Source of the DNA: Gemmatimonadota bacterium
GTDB lineage: Bacteria > Gemmatimonadota > Gemmatimonadetes > Longimicrobiales > Gaopeijiaceae
Direction of reading: 5' to 3'
NCBI GenBank assembly: GCA_003567615.1
Contig: PWZC01000043.1
Span: forward strand, 1-7,406
DNA length: 7,406 nt
A program made the position numbers and the translations under genes. The notes beneath the pieces are model-generated. The model made no database searches, was not told where the DNA came from, and saw only the letters and a list, made by a program, of their open reading frames with translations. Positions within the stretch are counted from its first letter, which is position 1. The number at the start of each line of letters is the position of its first letter. This document shows positions 1 to 5,645 of the stretch, piece by piece.

Positions 1-2
1 CC

Positions 3-800
3 TCATCGCATCACCAGCCCACCGTCCACCACCAGGTCCTGCCCGGTGATGGCCCGGGCCCAGGGTGAGGCCAGGAGGAGCACTGCGTCAGCGAAGTCCT
101 CGGGGCGAACCACCGACCGCAGGGGCGTACTCTGTCGGATCAGATCGAAGACCTGGTCGGAGGTGGCAGCGCTGGCATCGGTTCGGTCCAGAAGTCCGCC
201 TGAGACCATGTTCACCGTGATCCCCTCCGGCCCCAGCTCCGCCGCCATGTTCCGGACGAAGCCCAGGAGCGCCGCCTTCCCCGTCGTATAGTCGTGGTAG
301 GGCACCACCGGGTGGTGGAAGAGGTTCGTTCCGATGGCCACGAACCGCCCGCCGCCGGCCTCCCGCATCCCGGGCCGGGTGGCCTGAACCAGTGCCAGGG
401 CGGCCCGGACGCTCCCCTCGAGCTGAGCCCGGTAGTGCTCCCAGGTGATGGTCTCGGCCGTGGCTCGCCCGGCAGGATCGAAGCGGTAATCCACAAGGGC
501 ATTGCTCACAACGGTGGTGACCGGTGCGCCGAAGTGGGCCCGGCCCGCCTCCACCATCCGCGCCACCGCGTCCGCGTCCCGGACATCGGCCTGGATGGGA
601 AGGGCCCGGTCCCCCAGTTGCGCTGCCAACTTCAGGGCCGCATCCTCGCTCCGGTACCAGTTGAGGACCACACGGGCCCCCTCCCGGACGAAGGCCCTGG
701 AAAGAGCGGCACCGACCCCCCGACTGGCGCCGGATACCAGAACTACCTGTTCGGCCAGGGGAAGCGAGAAGAAGGGAGACGAGGAAGGGGAGAGGGACAT
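3..800 (-). CDS. SDR-family oxidoreductase (FabG-like), under a TPP riboswitch
   Basis: Cytosolic NAD(P)-dependent short-chain dehydrogenase/reductase of 265 residues, the usual size for classical SDRs. Numbered from the ATG at 800, the cofactor glycine motif is S23-G-A-S-R-G-V-G30, the adenine-pocket acid is D72-V73, and the NNAG-like segment is S99-N-A-L102. The active site has Y171 and K175 (YTTGK). The position 13 residues before the Tyr, normally Ser, is T158. The C-terminus GQDLVVDGGLVMR matches FabG-type reductases. An upstream in-frame start at 857 exists, but the one at 800 has GGAGG six bases upstream and starts just before the Rossmann fold; the longer start would also place the leader hairpin inside the gene. 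A TPP aptamer about 115 bases upstream on the same strand suggests control by thiamine status. From memory, comparative genomics has listed oxidoreductases (oarX) in some thiamine regulons; this may be one. The substrate is unknown, and no real fatty-acid synthesis role is implied by the FabG likeness. Confidence 0.93.
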   Translation of the reverse strand: MSLSPSSSPFFSLPLAEQVVLVSGASRGVGAALSRAFVREGARVVLNWYRSEDAALKLAAQLGDRALPIQADVRDADAVARMVEAGRAHFGAPVTTVVSNALVDYRFDPAGRATAETITWEHYRAQLEGSVRAALALVQATRPGMREAGGGRFVAIGTNLFHHPVVPYHDYTTGKAALLGFVRNMAAELGPEGITVNMVSGGLLDRTDASAATSDQVFDLIRQSTPLRSVVRPEDFADAVLLLASPWARAITGQDLVVDGGLVMR

Positions 801-806
801 GGCGAG

Positions 807-811
807 CCTCC
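807..811 (-). promoter_or_regulatory. Ribosome binding site of the SDR gene
   Basis: GGAGG on the minus strand, separated by six bases from the ATG at 800. It is the reason for choosing this start over the longer in-frame one at 857. Confidence 0.75.
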
Positions 812-825
812 GGGGCGGAAGGGGC

Positions 826-852
826 CGGGACTCCGACGGGCGTCGGGTCCCG
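826..852 (-). promoter_or_regulatory. Strong stem-loop between riboswitch and SDR ribosome binding site
   Basis: On the minus strand CGGGAC pairs with GTCCCG and CCGAC pairs with GTCGG around a four-base loop, with one bulged A, giving an 11-bp helix. It ends about 14 bases upstream of the GGAGG. No run of T follows, so it is not a standard intrinsic terminator. It may be part of the riboswitch expression platform or a leader-stabilising structure; the role is inferred. Confidence 0.5.
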
Positions 853-880
853 GACATGGGCGCAATCCTGTCGCGAAGCC

Positions 881-921
881 GGGAAGCGCCCTGCCTGAGG
901 CGAGTCTCCCGAAGCGCTCCC
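881..921 (-). promoter_or_regulatory. Candidate expression-platform helix that competes with the TPP aptamer
   Basis: On the minus strand GGGAGCGC (914-921) can pair with GCGCTTCCC (881-889), eight base pairs with one bulge. The 5' arm contains the GGG that closes the P4 stem at the 3' edge of the TPP aptamer, so this helix and the ligand-bound aptamer should exclude each other. This is what a switching helix would look like, but the folding has not been computed. Confidence 0.4.
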
Positions 922-990
922 TTCGCCGGTCCGAACCGGATCAGGTTCCAAGGGTGTGATCTCAGCCCTGCGAGAGGTCCACCGTCCCAG
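915..990 (-). ncRNA. TPP riboswitch (THI element) aptamer
   Basis: Read on the minus strand, the conserved THI-box blocks occur in order. A small P3 stem (CCT-CTCGC-AGG) is followed directly by GGCTGAGA-type sequence (CTGAGA at 960-965), then ACCCTTGGA, ACCTGATC (near 939-946), the P5 stem CCGG-TTCGGA-CCGG, and GCGAAGGGA (near 918-926). This is the canonical arrangement of the thiamine pyrophosphate aptamer, in which CTGAGA contacts the pyrimidine and the P4/P5 arm binds the pyrophosphate. The P2 stem is short (GGT/ACC), and I could not assign P1 with certainty, so the outer boundaries are approximate. The element lies in the leader of the SDR gene, oriented with it, and the DUF418 gene points the other way. 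Repression by TPP is the usual outcome in bacteria. Confidence 0.9.
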
Positions 991-1000
991 GTGACCCCCC

Positions 1001-1016
1001 GCCGGGCACCCCCGGC
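1001..1016 (-). other. GC hairpin at the 5' end of the riboswitch leader
   Basis: GCCGGG and CCCGGC form a perfect six-base-pair stem around the loop GGTG. It lies between the predicted transcription start and the aptamer, so it may simply cap or stabilise the leader. No function can be claimed. Confidence 0.35.
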
Positions 1017-1028
1017 TTCGTGCCAGGG

Positions 1029-1057
1029 AGTCTACCGCGCCGTGTGGCGGGACTCAA
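1029..1057 (-). promoter_or_regulatory. Predicted sigma70-type promoter of the SDR transcript
   Basis: On the minus strand TTGAGT (1052-1057) and TAGACT (1029-1034) are separated by exactly 17 bases. Each matches its consensus hexamer at four of six positions. Transcription would begin near 1022, about 30 bases before the TPP aptamer, which is the expected geometry for a riboswitch leader of about 220 bases. Confidence 0.55.
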
Positions 1058-1120
1058 GACCAGTCTTTCCAGCCACCCCATCCTCACCACGACGACCCCC
1101 GAACCCCCGAGCATCTTGCC

Positions 1121-2368
1121 GTGCCCACACCCGAACCCCTGACCCAAGCCGCCGCACCGGTCCGTGAAAAGGAACGGATCGCCATCCTGGACATCCTTCG
1201 GGGCTTCGCCATCCTGGGCATCCTGGTGGTCAACATGCGGTGGTTCAACACGCCGGTGGGGATCCTGACCTCGGAGCTCTCGCTCTGGGACCGTCCGGTG
1301 GATCAGGTAGTCAAGTTCCTGGTGTATGCGGTCTTCGACGCCAAGTTCTACGTCCTCTTCTCCATGCTCTTCGGGTACGGGTTCTGGCTCTTCATGAACA
1401 AGAGCCTGCCTCCGGGGAAGTCGGTGGTCCGCCTCTTCTCGGTCCGCCTCTTCATCCTCCTGCTCATCGGGGCGGCCCATGTGATCTTCCTCTGGCCGGG
1501 GGATATCCTGGTCTTCTACGCCCTGGTGGGATTCGTGCTGATCCTGTTCCGCAGCGTCCGCGACCGAACGCTCCTCCGCTGGGCGGTGGGCATCGTGGCG
1601 GCTCCGGTCATCCTCCTCACGCTGGTGTTCCTGGGAAGCCTGGATTCCACCTTCGCCGCCGAGATGCAGAAGACGCTGGACGAGCGGGCGGCGGCGATGC
1701 GCGACCTGGCGGATCGGGCCCTGGTCATCTACACATCCGGATCATTCGCACAGATCGTGGCCATACGCCTGGAAGAATACCAGGCCATCCTGGAAGGCGT
1801 CCTCTTTTTCCAGATCAACATCCTGGCCTACTTCCTGGTTGGGCAGTGGGCGGCGCGAAAGGGAATCCTGGCCGAAGTGGAGGCCCACCTCCCCCTGCTT
1901 CGGCGCCTCTTGTTCTGGGGCCTCATCATCGGGATTCCGGTGAACCTCTTCTACGCCTATGTGGCCGTCTTCGGGAATCTGTACGACCTTGGGGGCATGG
2001 CGCTGGCAGTGTCGGCCCTCACCATGTTCGGTTCCCCCCTCCTGACCCTGGGCTACGTAGCCGGCTTCATCCTTCTCTACCGTCAAGGTCACCTGAAGAA
2101 GCTCGGCCGCGGCCTCGCCGCCGTGGGACGGATGGCCCTCACCAACTACCTGGCCCATAGCGTGGTGGCGGCGCTCCTCTTCCACAGCTACGGGCTGGGG
2201 CTCTACGGGGCCATGTCGCCAGGGATCGGCCTCCTCGTGGTGGCCGTCATCTTCGGCCTCCAGATCCCCTTCAGCCTCTGGTGGCTCCAGCGATTCCGCT
2301 TCGGACCCGTAGAGTGGCTCTGGCGAACGCTCACCTACCGGAAGCTTCAGCCCCTTCGGCGGGGGTAG
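1121..2368 (+). CDS. DUF418 / YeiB-family polytopic membrane protein
   Basis: Inner-membrane protein of 415 residues with many hydrophobic segments. The N-terminal stretch R19-I-A-I-L-D-I-L-R-G-F-A (continuing G-I-L-V-V-N38) is the signature opening of YeiB-like proteins. The C-terminal DUF418 domain shows the typical GRMALTNYLAHS motif near residues 334-346 and the FGPVEWLWR motif at 394-402, and the length is normal for the family. The biochemical function of YeiB/DUF418 is not firmly established; a transport role is often guessed. The start is GTG at 1121. No in-frame ATG occurs before the first membrane segment, and no clear Shine-Dalgarno is visible, so the start could shift slightly. 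The gene is divergent from the riboswitch-controlled SDR. I found no convincing plus-strand promoter in the spacer and no link to thiamine in the protein. Confidence 0.92.
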   Translation: MPTPEPLTQAAAPVREKERIAILDILRGFAILGILVVNMRWFNTPVGILTSELSLWDRPVDQVVKFLVYAVFDAKFYVLFSMLFGYGFWLFMNKSLPPGKSVVRLFSVRLFILLLIGAAHVIFLWPGDILVFYALVGFVLILFRSVRDRTLLRWAVGIVAAPVILLTLVFLGSLDSTFAAEMQKTLDERAAAMRDLADRALVIYTSGSFAQIVAIRLEEYQAILEGVLFFQINILAYFLVGQWAARKGILAEVEAHLPLLRRLLFWGLIIGIPVNLFYAYVAVFGNLYDLGGMALAVSALTMFGSPLLTLGYVAGFILLYRQGHLKKLGRGLAAVGRMALTNYLAHSVVAALLFHSYGLGLYGAMSPGIGLLVVAVIFGLQIPFSLWWLQRFRFGPVEWLWRTLTYRKLQPLRRG

Positions 2369-2737
2369 CCAGGCAAGGGAAGCTCAGCGACCCAGCATGG
2401 AGCGATCCCAGCGAACGAAATACCCGACGCTCACCGCAGCCCCGGCCAGAGACCGCGACGCATCCCACCTCACCCGCCACCCTCCCAGATGCGGGACTCG
2501 GGGTAGAAGGCCCGCCAGGCGCCGAGATGGAGTGGGGGAGAACGCTGAAGGCGCTGGGGTTGGGCGCGGGGCCGTGGGAATCTCCTGAGGGCGCGGACCG
2601 AGTCACGATCCGGGAACCGTTCCTGCGGTTAGCCACGTGTCGGAGGCCCGGAGGTGCGATCTGGACTTGGATGGTGACGATCCCGACGGGCTCGGCTTCA
2701 TTCCCCTTGGAGCCGGGAGGTTCCGGTCCTGGCGTTC
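2369..2737. other. Intergenic gap between convergent genes, no convincing gene
   Basis: These 369 bases separate the 3' ends of DUF418 and of the ABC binding-protein/permease gene. Open frames exist on both strands, but their translations are low-complexity, rich in Pro, Gly, Arg and Ser, lack any recognisable domain, and run into the flanking genes. I saw only weak short hairpins, for example AACCG/CGGTT at 2615-2630 and GGCTC/GAGCC near 2690-2715, none followed by a T run. No clear terminator can be named. Confidence 0.5.
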
Positions 2738-4342
2738 TCACTCCCTCAGCCCTCGCGGCGTCACCCGGCGCTCCGCTCCGGCCAGCGCCCCGTCCACCAG
2801 CACCGCCAGAAGCGCGGCGGGAATGGCCCCGGAGAGGATCATCCAGGGATCGGAAAGGGCGAGCCCGGACACGATGGGGTCGCCCAGCCCGCCGGCTCCG
2901 ATGAAGGCGGCCAGCGTGGCCGTTCCCACATTGATGACCGCCGCCGTCCTCACCCCCGCCATGATCACCGGGGCGGCCAGGGGGAGGCGGACCTGCCGCA
3001 GGATCTGCAGCGGCGTCATCCCCAGCGCCTCGGCCGCATTCACCGCCACCGGATCCGCGTCCCGGACACCGGTATAGGTGTTTCGCAGGATGGGGAAGAG
3101 GGAGTAGAGGAAGAGGGCCACCACTGCAGGGAACACCCCGATGCCGAAGAGGGGGATCATGAAGGCCAGGAGGGCGATGCTCGGGAGCGTCTGGATCACA
3201 CCCCCCCCCCGGATCACGGCTTCAGCTCCGAAGTGGAGGCGCTCCAGGGCCAGAGCCCCGGGAATGGCCAGGACGAGGGCGGCGCCCAGGGACAGACCCA
3301 CCAGAAGAAGGTGACGAAGGGTTTGACGGAGGGTCTCGTCCCTCCGGTCCCAGAGATAGGCCACGAGGCTCCCGTCCCGACGCCCTCGCAGCTCGCGCAT
3401 CCCCGTGGTCCCGGACCCGGCGACCGTCTCGTCGGCCACCAGCCCCAGATCCACCAGGGCGCTCCGTGCCACCTGCGCCAGCGACTCCCCCTCCACCTCC
3501 AGGCGGCGATTCAACTCCCGCATCCCTTCCTCCTGCATCAGACCGGACAGTTCGGTGAGGACCGCCACCGCTCCCGGCACCTCCTCCTGGAGCCCCACTC
3601 CCACCAGCGCGGCCGCCTCATAGGGGGGGAAGAAGCCCCGGTCGTCTTCCAGGACCGCCACCTCGGCGCGAGCGAGGAACCCGTCGGTGGAGTAGGCGTC
3701 GATGACATCGACGCGCCCGGTCTGGAGGGCCTCGTACTTCACGGCCTGAAGGAGGGAGCGGGTGTCCCGAAGCTCCAGACCATAGGCCTGGCGAAGGCCG
3801 GGGAGGCCGTCGTCCCGTCCCAGGAAATCCGGCGAGAAGCCTCCCACCAGGGCGGGGGCCTCCCGGGCCAGATCCGAGAGGGTGCGGAGGTTCAGTTCAG
3901 CGGCCGTCTCGGCGCGCACCGAAATGGCATAGGTGTTCTGGAAGCCCAGCGGTGGAAGCCACCGGATCCCCCACCGGTCCCGGAACTCCCCGTGGACCCG
4001 GCGGAACACCTGGCTCGAGCTTCCTGCGGGGTCTTCTCCCAGGATGGCCAGGAGACCCGTGCCGGTATACTCGGGATAGACGTCCACCGCCCCCGACCGC
4101 AGCGCCTCGAAGGCCACCTGGGTGGACCCCAGGCCGAGTCGCCGTTCCACCGCGAATCCCCGGGCCTCCAGGAGCTGGGCAAAGATCTCTCCCAGCAGGT
4201 AGGATTCACCGAACGGCTTGGACGCCACCACCACCGGGCGCGATTCGGGACGACTCTCCTGCGCCTTGGCCTCATGGAGAGGGGCGAGGAGGGCATGGAG
4301 GAAGAGCCCGGCCACGAGTCCGGCCCACATCCACCTCCTCAC
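2738..4342 (-). CDS. Osmoprotectant-type ABC importer: substrate-binding domain fused to permease
   Basis: A single 534-residue polypeptide supplies two parts of a glycine betaine/choline/carnitine-type importer. Residues 1-27 look like a signal peptide or signal anchor (RR, a hydrophobic core, then AKA/QE). Residues 36 to about 310 form an OpuAC/ProX-like binding domain with the family pattern G72-S-T-Q-V-A-F and D87-V-Y-P-E-Y-T-G-T-G96, and a later AYSTDG motif. After a linker, a ProW/OpuCB-like permease follows with five segments near 344-366, 382-400, 403-420, 456-482 and 499-519. The EAA coupling loop (EALGMTPLQILRQVRLPLAAP, about 438-458) lies between segments three and four. The start is GTG at 4342, overlapping the ATPase stop by four bases (GTGA). 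An ATG four codons later would lose the signal-peptide arginines. The coding strand carries a run of ten G at 3201-3210 (loop RGGG, 378-381). The actual ligand cannot be read from the sequence; related systems import betaine, choline, carnitine or ergothioneine. Confidence 0.93.
   Translation of the reverse strand: MRRWMWAGLVAGLFLHALLAPLHEAKAQESRPESRPVVVASKPFGESYLLGEIFAQLLEARGFAVERRLGLGSTQVAFEALRSGAVDVYPEYTGTGLLAILGEDPAGSSSQVFRRVHGEFRDRWGIRWLPPLGFQNTYAISVRAETAAELNLRTLSDLAREAPALVGGFSPDFLGRDDGLPGLRQAYGLELRDTRSLLQAVKYEALQTGRVDVIDAYSTDGFLARAEVAVLEDDRGFFPPYEAAALVGVGLQEEVPGAVAVLTELSGLMQEEGMRELNRRLEVEGESLAQVARSALVDLGLVADETVAGSGTTGMRELRGRRDGSLVAYLWDRRDETLRQTLRHLLLVGLSLGAALVLAIPGALALERLHFGAEAVIRGGGVIQTLPSIALLAFMIPLFGIGVFPAVVALFLYSLFPILRNTYTGVRDADPVAVNAAEALGMTPLQILRQVRLPLAAPVIMAGVRTAAVINVGTATLAAFIGAGGLGDPIVSGLALSDPWMILSGAIPAALLAVLVDGALAGAERRVTPRGLRE
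3201..3210 (-). repeat. Homopolymer run of ten G in the permease coding strand
   Basis: Ten consecutive C on the plus strand, hence ten G in the coding strand, encode most of R378-G-G-G381 between the first and second membrane segments of the permease. The frame is intact as given. A one-base slip would leave the secreted binding domain and first membrane segment but destroy the rest of the permease. Confidence 0.85.
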
Positions 4343-5142
4343 CCTTCCCCACCTCCCTTCCCCAATCCGGCCAGGGCCAGAAGACGGGCCACATAGGGGG
4401 ACTCCGGGGCCGCTACCAGGCGCTGCGGCGAGGCGATCTCCTGAATCTGCCCCTCCCGCAAAACCGCCCCCCGGTCGGCCAGCTCCACCGCTTCATGGAG
4501 GTCGTGGGTGACCAGAACCGCAGTCACGCCCAGCTCCCGACGAAGATCGCCGAAGGTGGCCCGGAGTTCTGTCCGGGTGATGGCGTCAAGGGCTCCGAAG
4601 GGCTCGTCCAGGAGGATGACCCGGGGCCGGGCGGCGATGGCCCGGGCGATGGCGACCCGCTGCCCCTGACCTCCGGAGAGCTGTCGGGGCCAGCGCTCAC
4701 CGAATTGGTCCGGAGGCAGACCTACCCGCTCCAGCGCGTCCCGAGCTCGCTCCCGGACATCATCCATCCCCAGTAGCCGGGGGACGAGCTGGACATTGCG
4801 GAGCACGGTCCAGTGGGGAAGAAGACCGCCTGCCTGCTGCACATAACCGGTCCTGCGCCGGATTCGAACCGGATCCATGGTCCGGGCAGTCTCTCCGTCG
4901 AGGAGCACCTCCCCCTGGTCGGGCTCCACCATCCGGTTGAAGAGCCGGAGGAGGGGCGTCTTCCCCGATCCACTCTCGCCCACGAGAGCGACGCATTCGC
5001 CGGAGGAGACCTGGAGGGAGACCCCGTCCAGAGCCCGGATCCGGCCGTACTGCTTCACCGCACCTCGCGTCTCCAGGGCGGGAGGTGCGGAGCGATCCGT
5101 CACCCCGGAACCAGTGGCTTGGGAAGACGGCTCAAAGCCCAC
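4339..5142 (-). CDS. ABC transporter ATPase, glycine betaine/choline type (ProV/OpuCA-like)
   Basis: Cytoplasmic ATPase of 267 residues that would energise the downstream binding-protein/permease fusion. Numbered from GTG 5142, it has Walker A G55-E-S-G-S-G-K-T62, Q-loop Q103 within GYVQQAGGLLPHWTV, signature L155-S-G-G-Q159, Walker B ending L178-D-E180, D-loop G183-A-L-D186 and switch H213. The stretch LLRLFNRMVEP after Walker A and the GGLLPHWTV segment are typical of the osmoprotectant ATPase family. There is no C-terminal CBS domain, which some OpuCA/OpuAA proteins use to sense ionic strength. The residue after Walker A, usually Thr, is P63 (ACG CCC). The GTG at 5142 overlaps the end of the DoxX-like gene by 11 bases. 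A GTG at 5103 is an alternative start that would remove 13 poorly conserved residues; neither has a strong ribosome binding site. The stop overlaps the fusion gene start by four bases, indicating translational coupling. Confidence 0.93.
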   Translation of the reverse strand: MGFEPSSQATGSGVTDRSAPPALETRGAVKQYGRIRALDGVSLQVSSGECVALVGESGSGKTPLLRLFNRMVEPDQGEVLLDGETARTMDPVRIRRRTGYVQQAGGLLPHWTVLRNVQLVPRLLGMDDVRERARDALERVGLPPDQFGERWPRQLSGGQGQRVAIARAIAARPRVILLDEPFGALDAITRTELRATFGDLRRELGVTAVLVTHDLHEAVELADRGAVLREGQIQEIASPQRLVAAPESPYVARLLALAGLGKGGGEG

Positions 5143-5488
5143 GAGCCGTGTCCCATGCGCAGAAGAAGATGAAGAGGTTCATGAGGAGGAGGACTGCGGC
5201 GGGAAGGGTCTCGAAGAAGGAATCACGCACACGGATGCGGGTGATGACACCCAGGACCATGAGGAGGGCGAGGCCGGCCGACGCCGCCAGCATCACGCCG
5301 GGCTCGAAGATCCCCACCAGCAACCCGACGGCGCCGAGCACTTCCAGGCTCCCGGTGAGGCGCCGGTATCGACTCAGGCCGAACCGCTCGAATTCCGTCT
5401 CCATCCCATCGGAGAACAGACAGAGAAGACCATAGAATAGGAATAGAGATGCCGAAAGAAAAATGGCGGCCCCGTAGGCGAATGCCAT
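5132..5488 (-). CDS. DoxX-like small membrane protein, first gene of the ABC operon
   Basis: Small integral membrane protein of 118 residues with four predicted helices near residues 5-25, 44-61, 64-82 and 95-111. The pattern FERFGLSRYRRLTGSLEVLG (33-52) is characteristic of DoxX/DoxX-like proteins: an F-GL motif, then a G-x-x-E at the start of helix two. Members of this broad family are linked to varied roles, often redox or quinone-related, and mostly lack assigned functions. The ATG at 5488 has GGAG (5497-5500) eight bases upstream. The gene overlaps the ABC ATPase gene by 11 bases, so it heads that operon. Its first roughly 25 codons use A/T-ending triplets (TTT, CTT, TCT, CTA, TAT, GGT, TGT) far more than neighbouring genes, giving a local GC dip at about 5425-5465. 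Confidence 0.85.
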   Translation of the reverse strand: MAFAYGAAIFLSASLFLFYGLLCLFSDGMETEFERFGLSRYRRLTGSLEVLGAVGLLVGIFEPGVMLAASAGLALLMVLGVITRIRVRDSFFETLPAAVLLLMNLFIFFCAWDTARGL

Positions 5489-5645
5489 CGATTGGACTCC
5501 ACAGAGCGAATCCCATGGCCCGTGCCTTGCCGAGGGGGTACGTTATCAGTCAATCCGGCTGAGGCGGCGGCCCCTTGAGGGTTTGGCGGCCCGGCCCCCG
5601 ACGGAGCCCCTGGCCCCTTCACCCTCTCACCTTCAGGCTACCCCC
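5489..5645. promoter_or_regulatory. Divergent spacer between the two DoxX-like genes
   Basis: This 157-base spacer must contain promoters for the minus-strand DoxX-ABC operon and, unless it is read from further upstream, for the plus-strand DoxX-like gene. A minus-strand TTGACT (5548-5553) resembles a -35 box, but nothing resembling a -10 box lies 16-18 bases downstream. GGAG at 5497-5500 is the ribosome binding site of the minus-strand gene. No operator can be named. Confidence 0.4.

Noticed and set aside
801..857. Longer N-terminus for the SDR from a start at 857
   Set aside because: It would add 19 residues without family support and place the strong 826-852 hairpin inside the gene; the ATG at 800 has an ideal GGAGG.
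2350..2365. CCCC-TTCGGC-GGGG hairpin at the end of the DUF418 gene as a terminator
   Set aside because: The stem is only four pairs, lies within the last codons, and is not followed by T residues.
2331..2741. Minus-strand open frame of 136 codons in the gap downstream of the permease
   Set aside because: The translation is rich in Pro, Gly, Ser and Arg with no domain or membrane segment, overlaps the end of the DUF418 gene, and has no ribosome binding site that I can see.
2281..2904. Plus-strand open frame crossing the gap and entering the ABC fusion gene antisense
   Set aside because: It overlaps two well-supported genes, has low-complexity composition, and is the kind of long open frame expected by chance in GC-rich DNA.
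5525..5555. TTGACT in the divergent spacer as a minus-strand promoter
   Set aside because: No acceptable -10 hexamer occurs 16-18 bases downstream, so only the -35-like half is present.
5583..5645. TTG start for the plus-strand DoxX-like gene
   Set aside because: It adds 21 Pro-rich residues; the ATG at 5646 starts directly before the first helix, as expected for the family.
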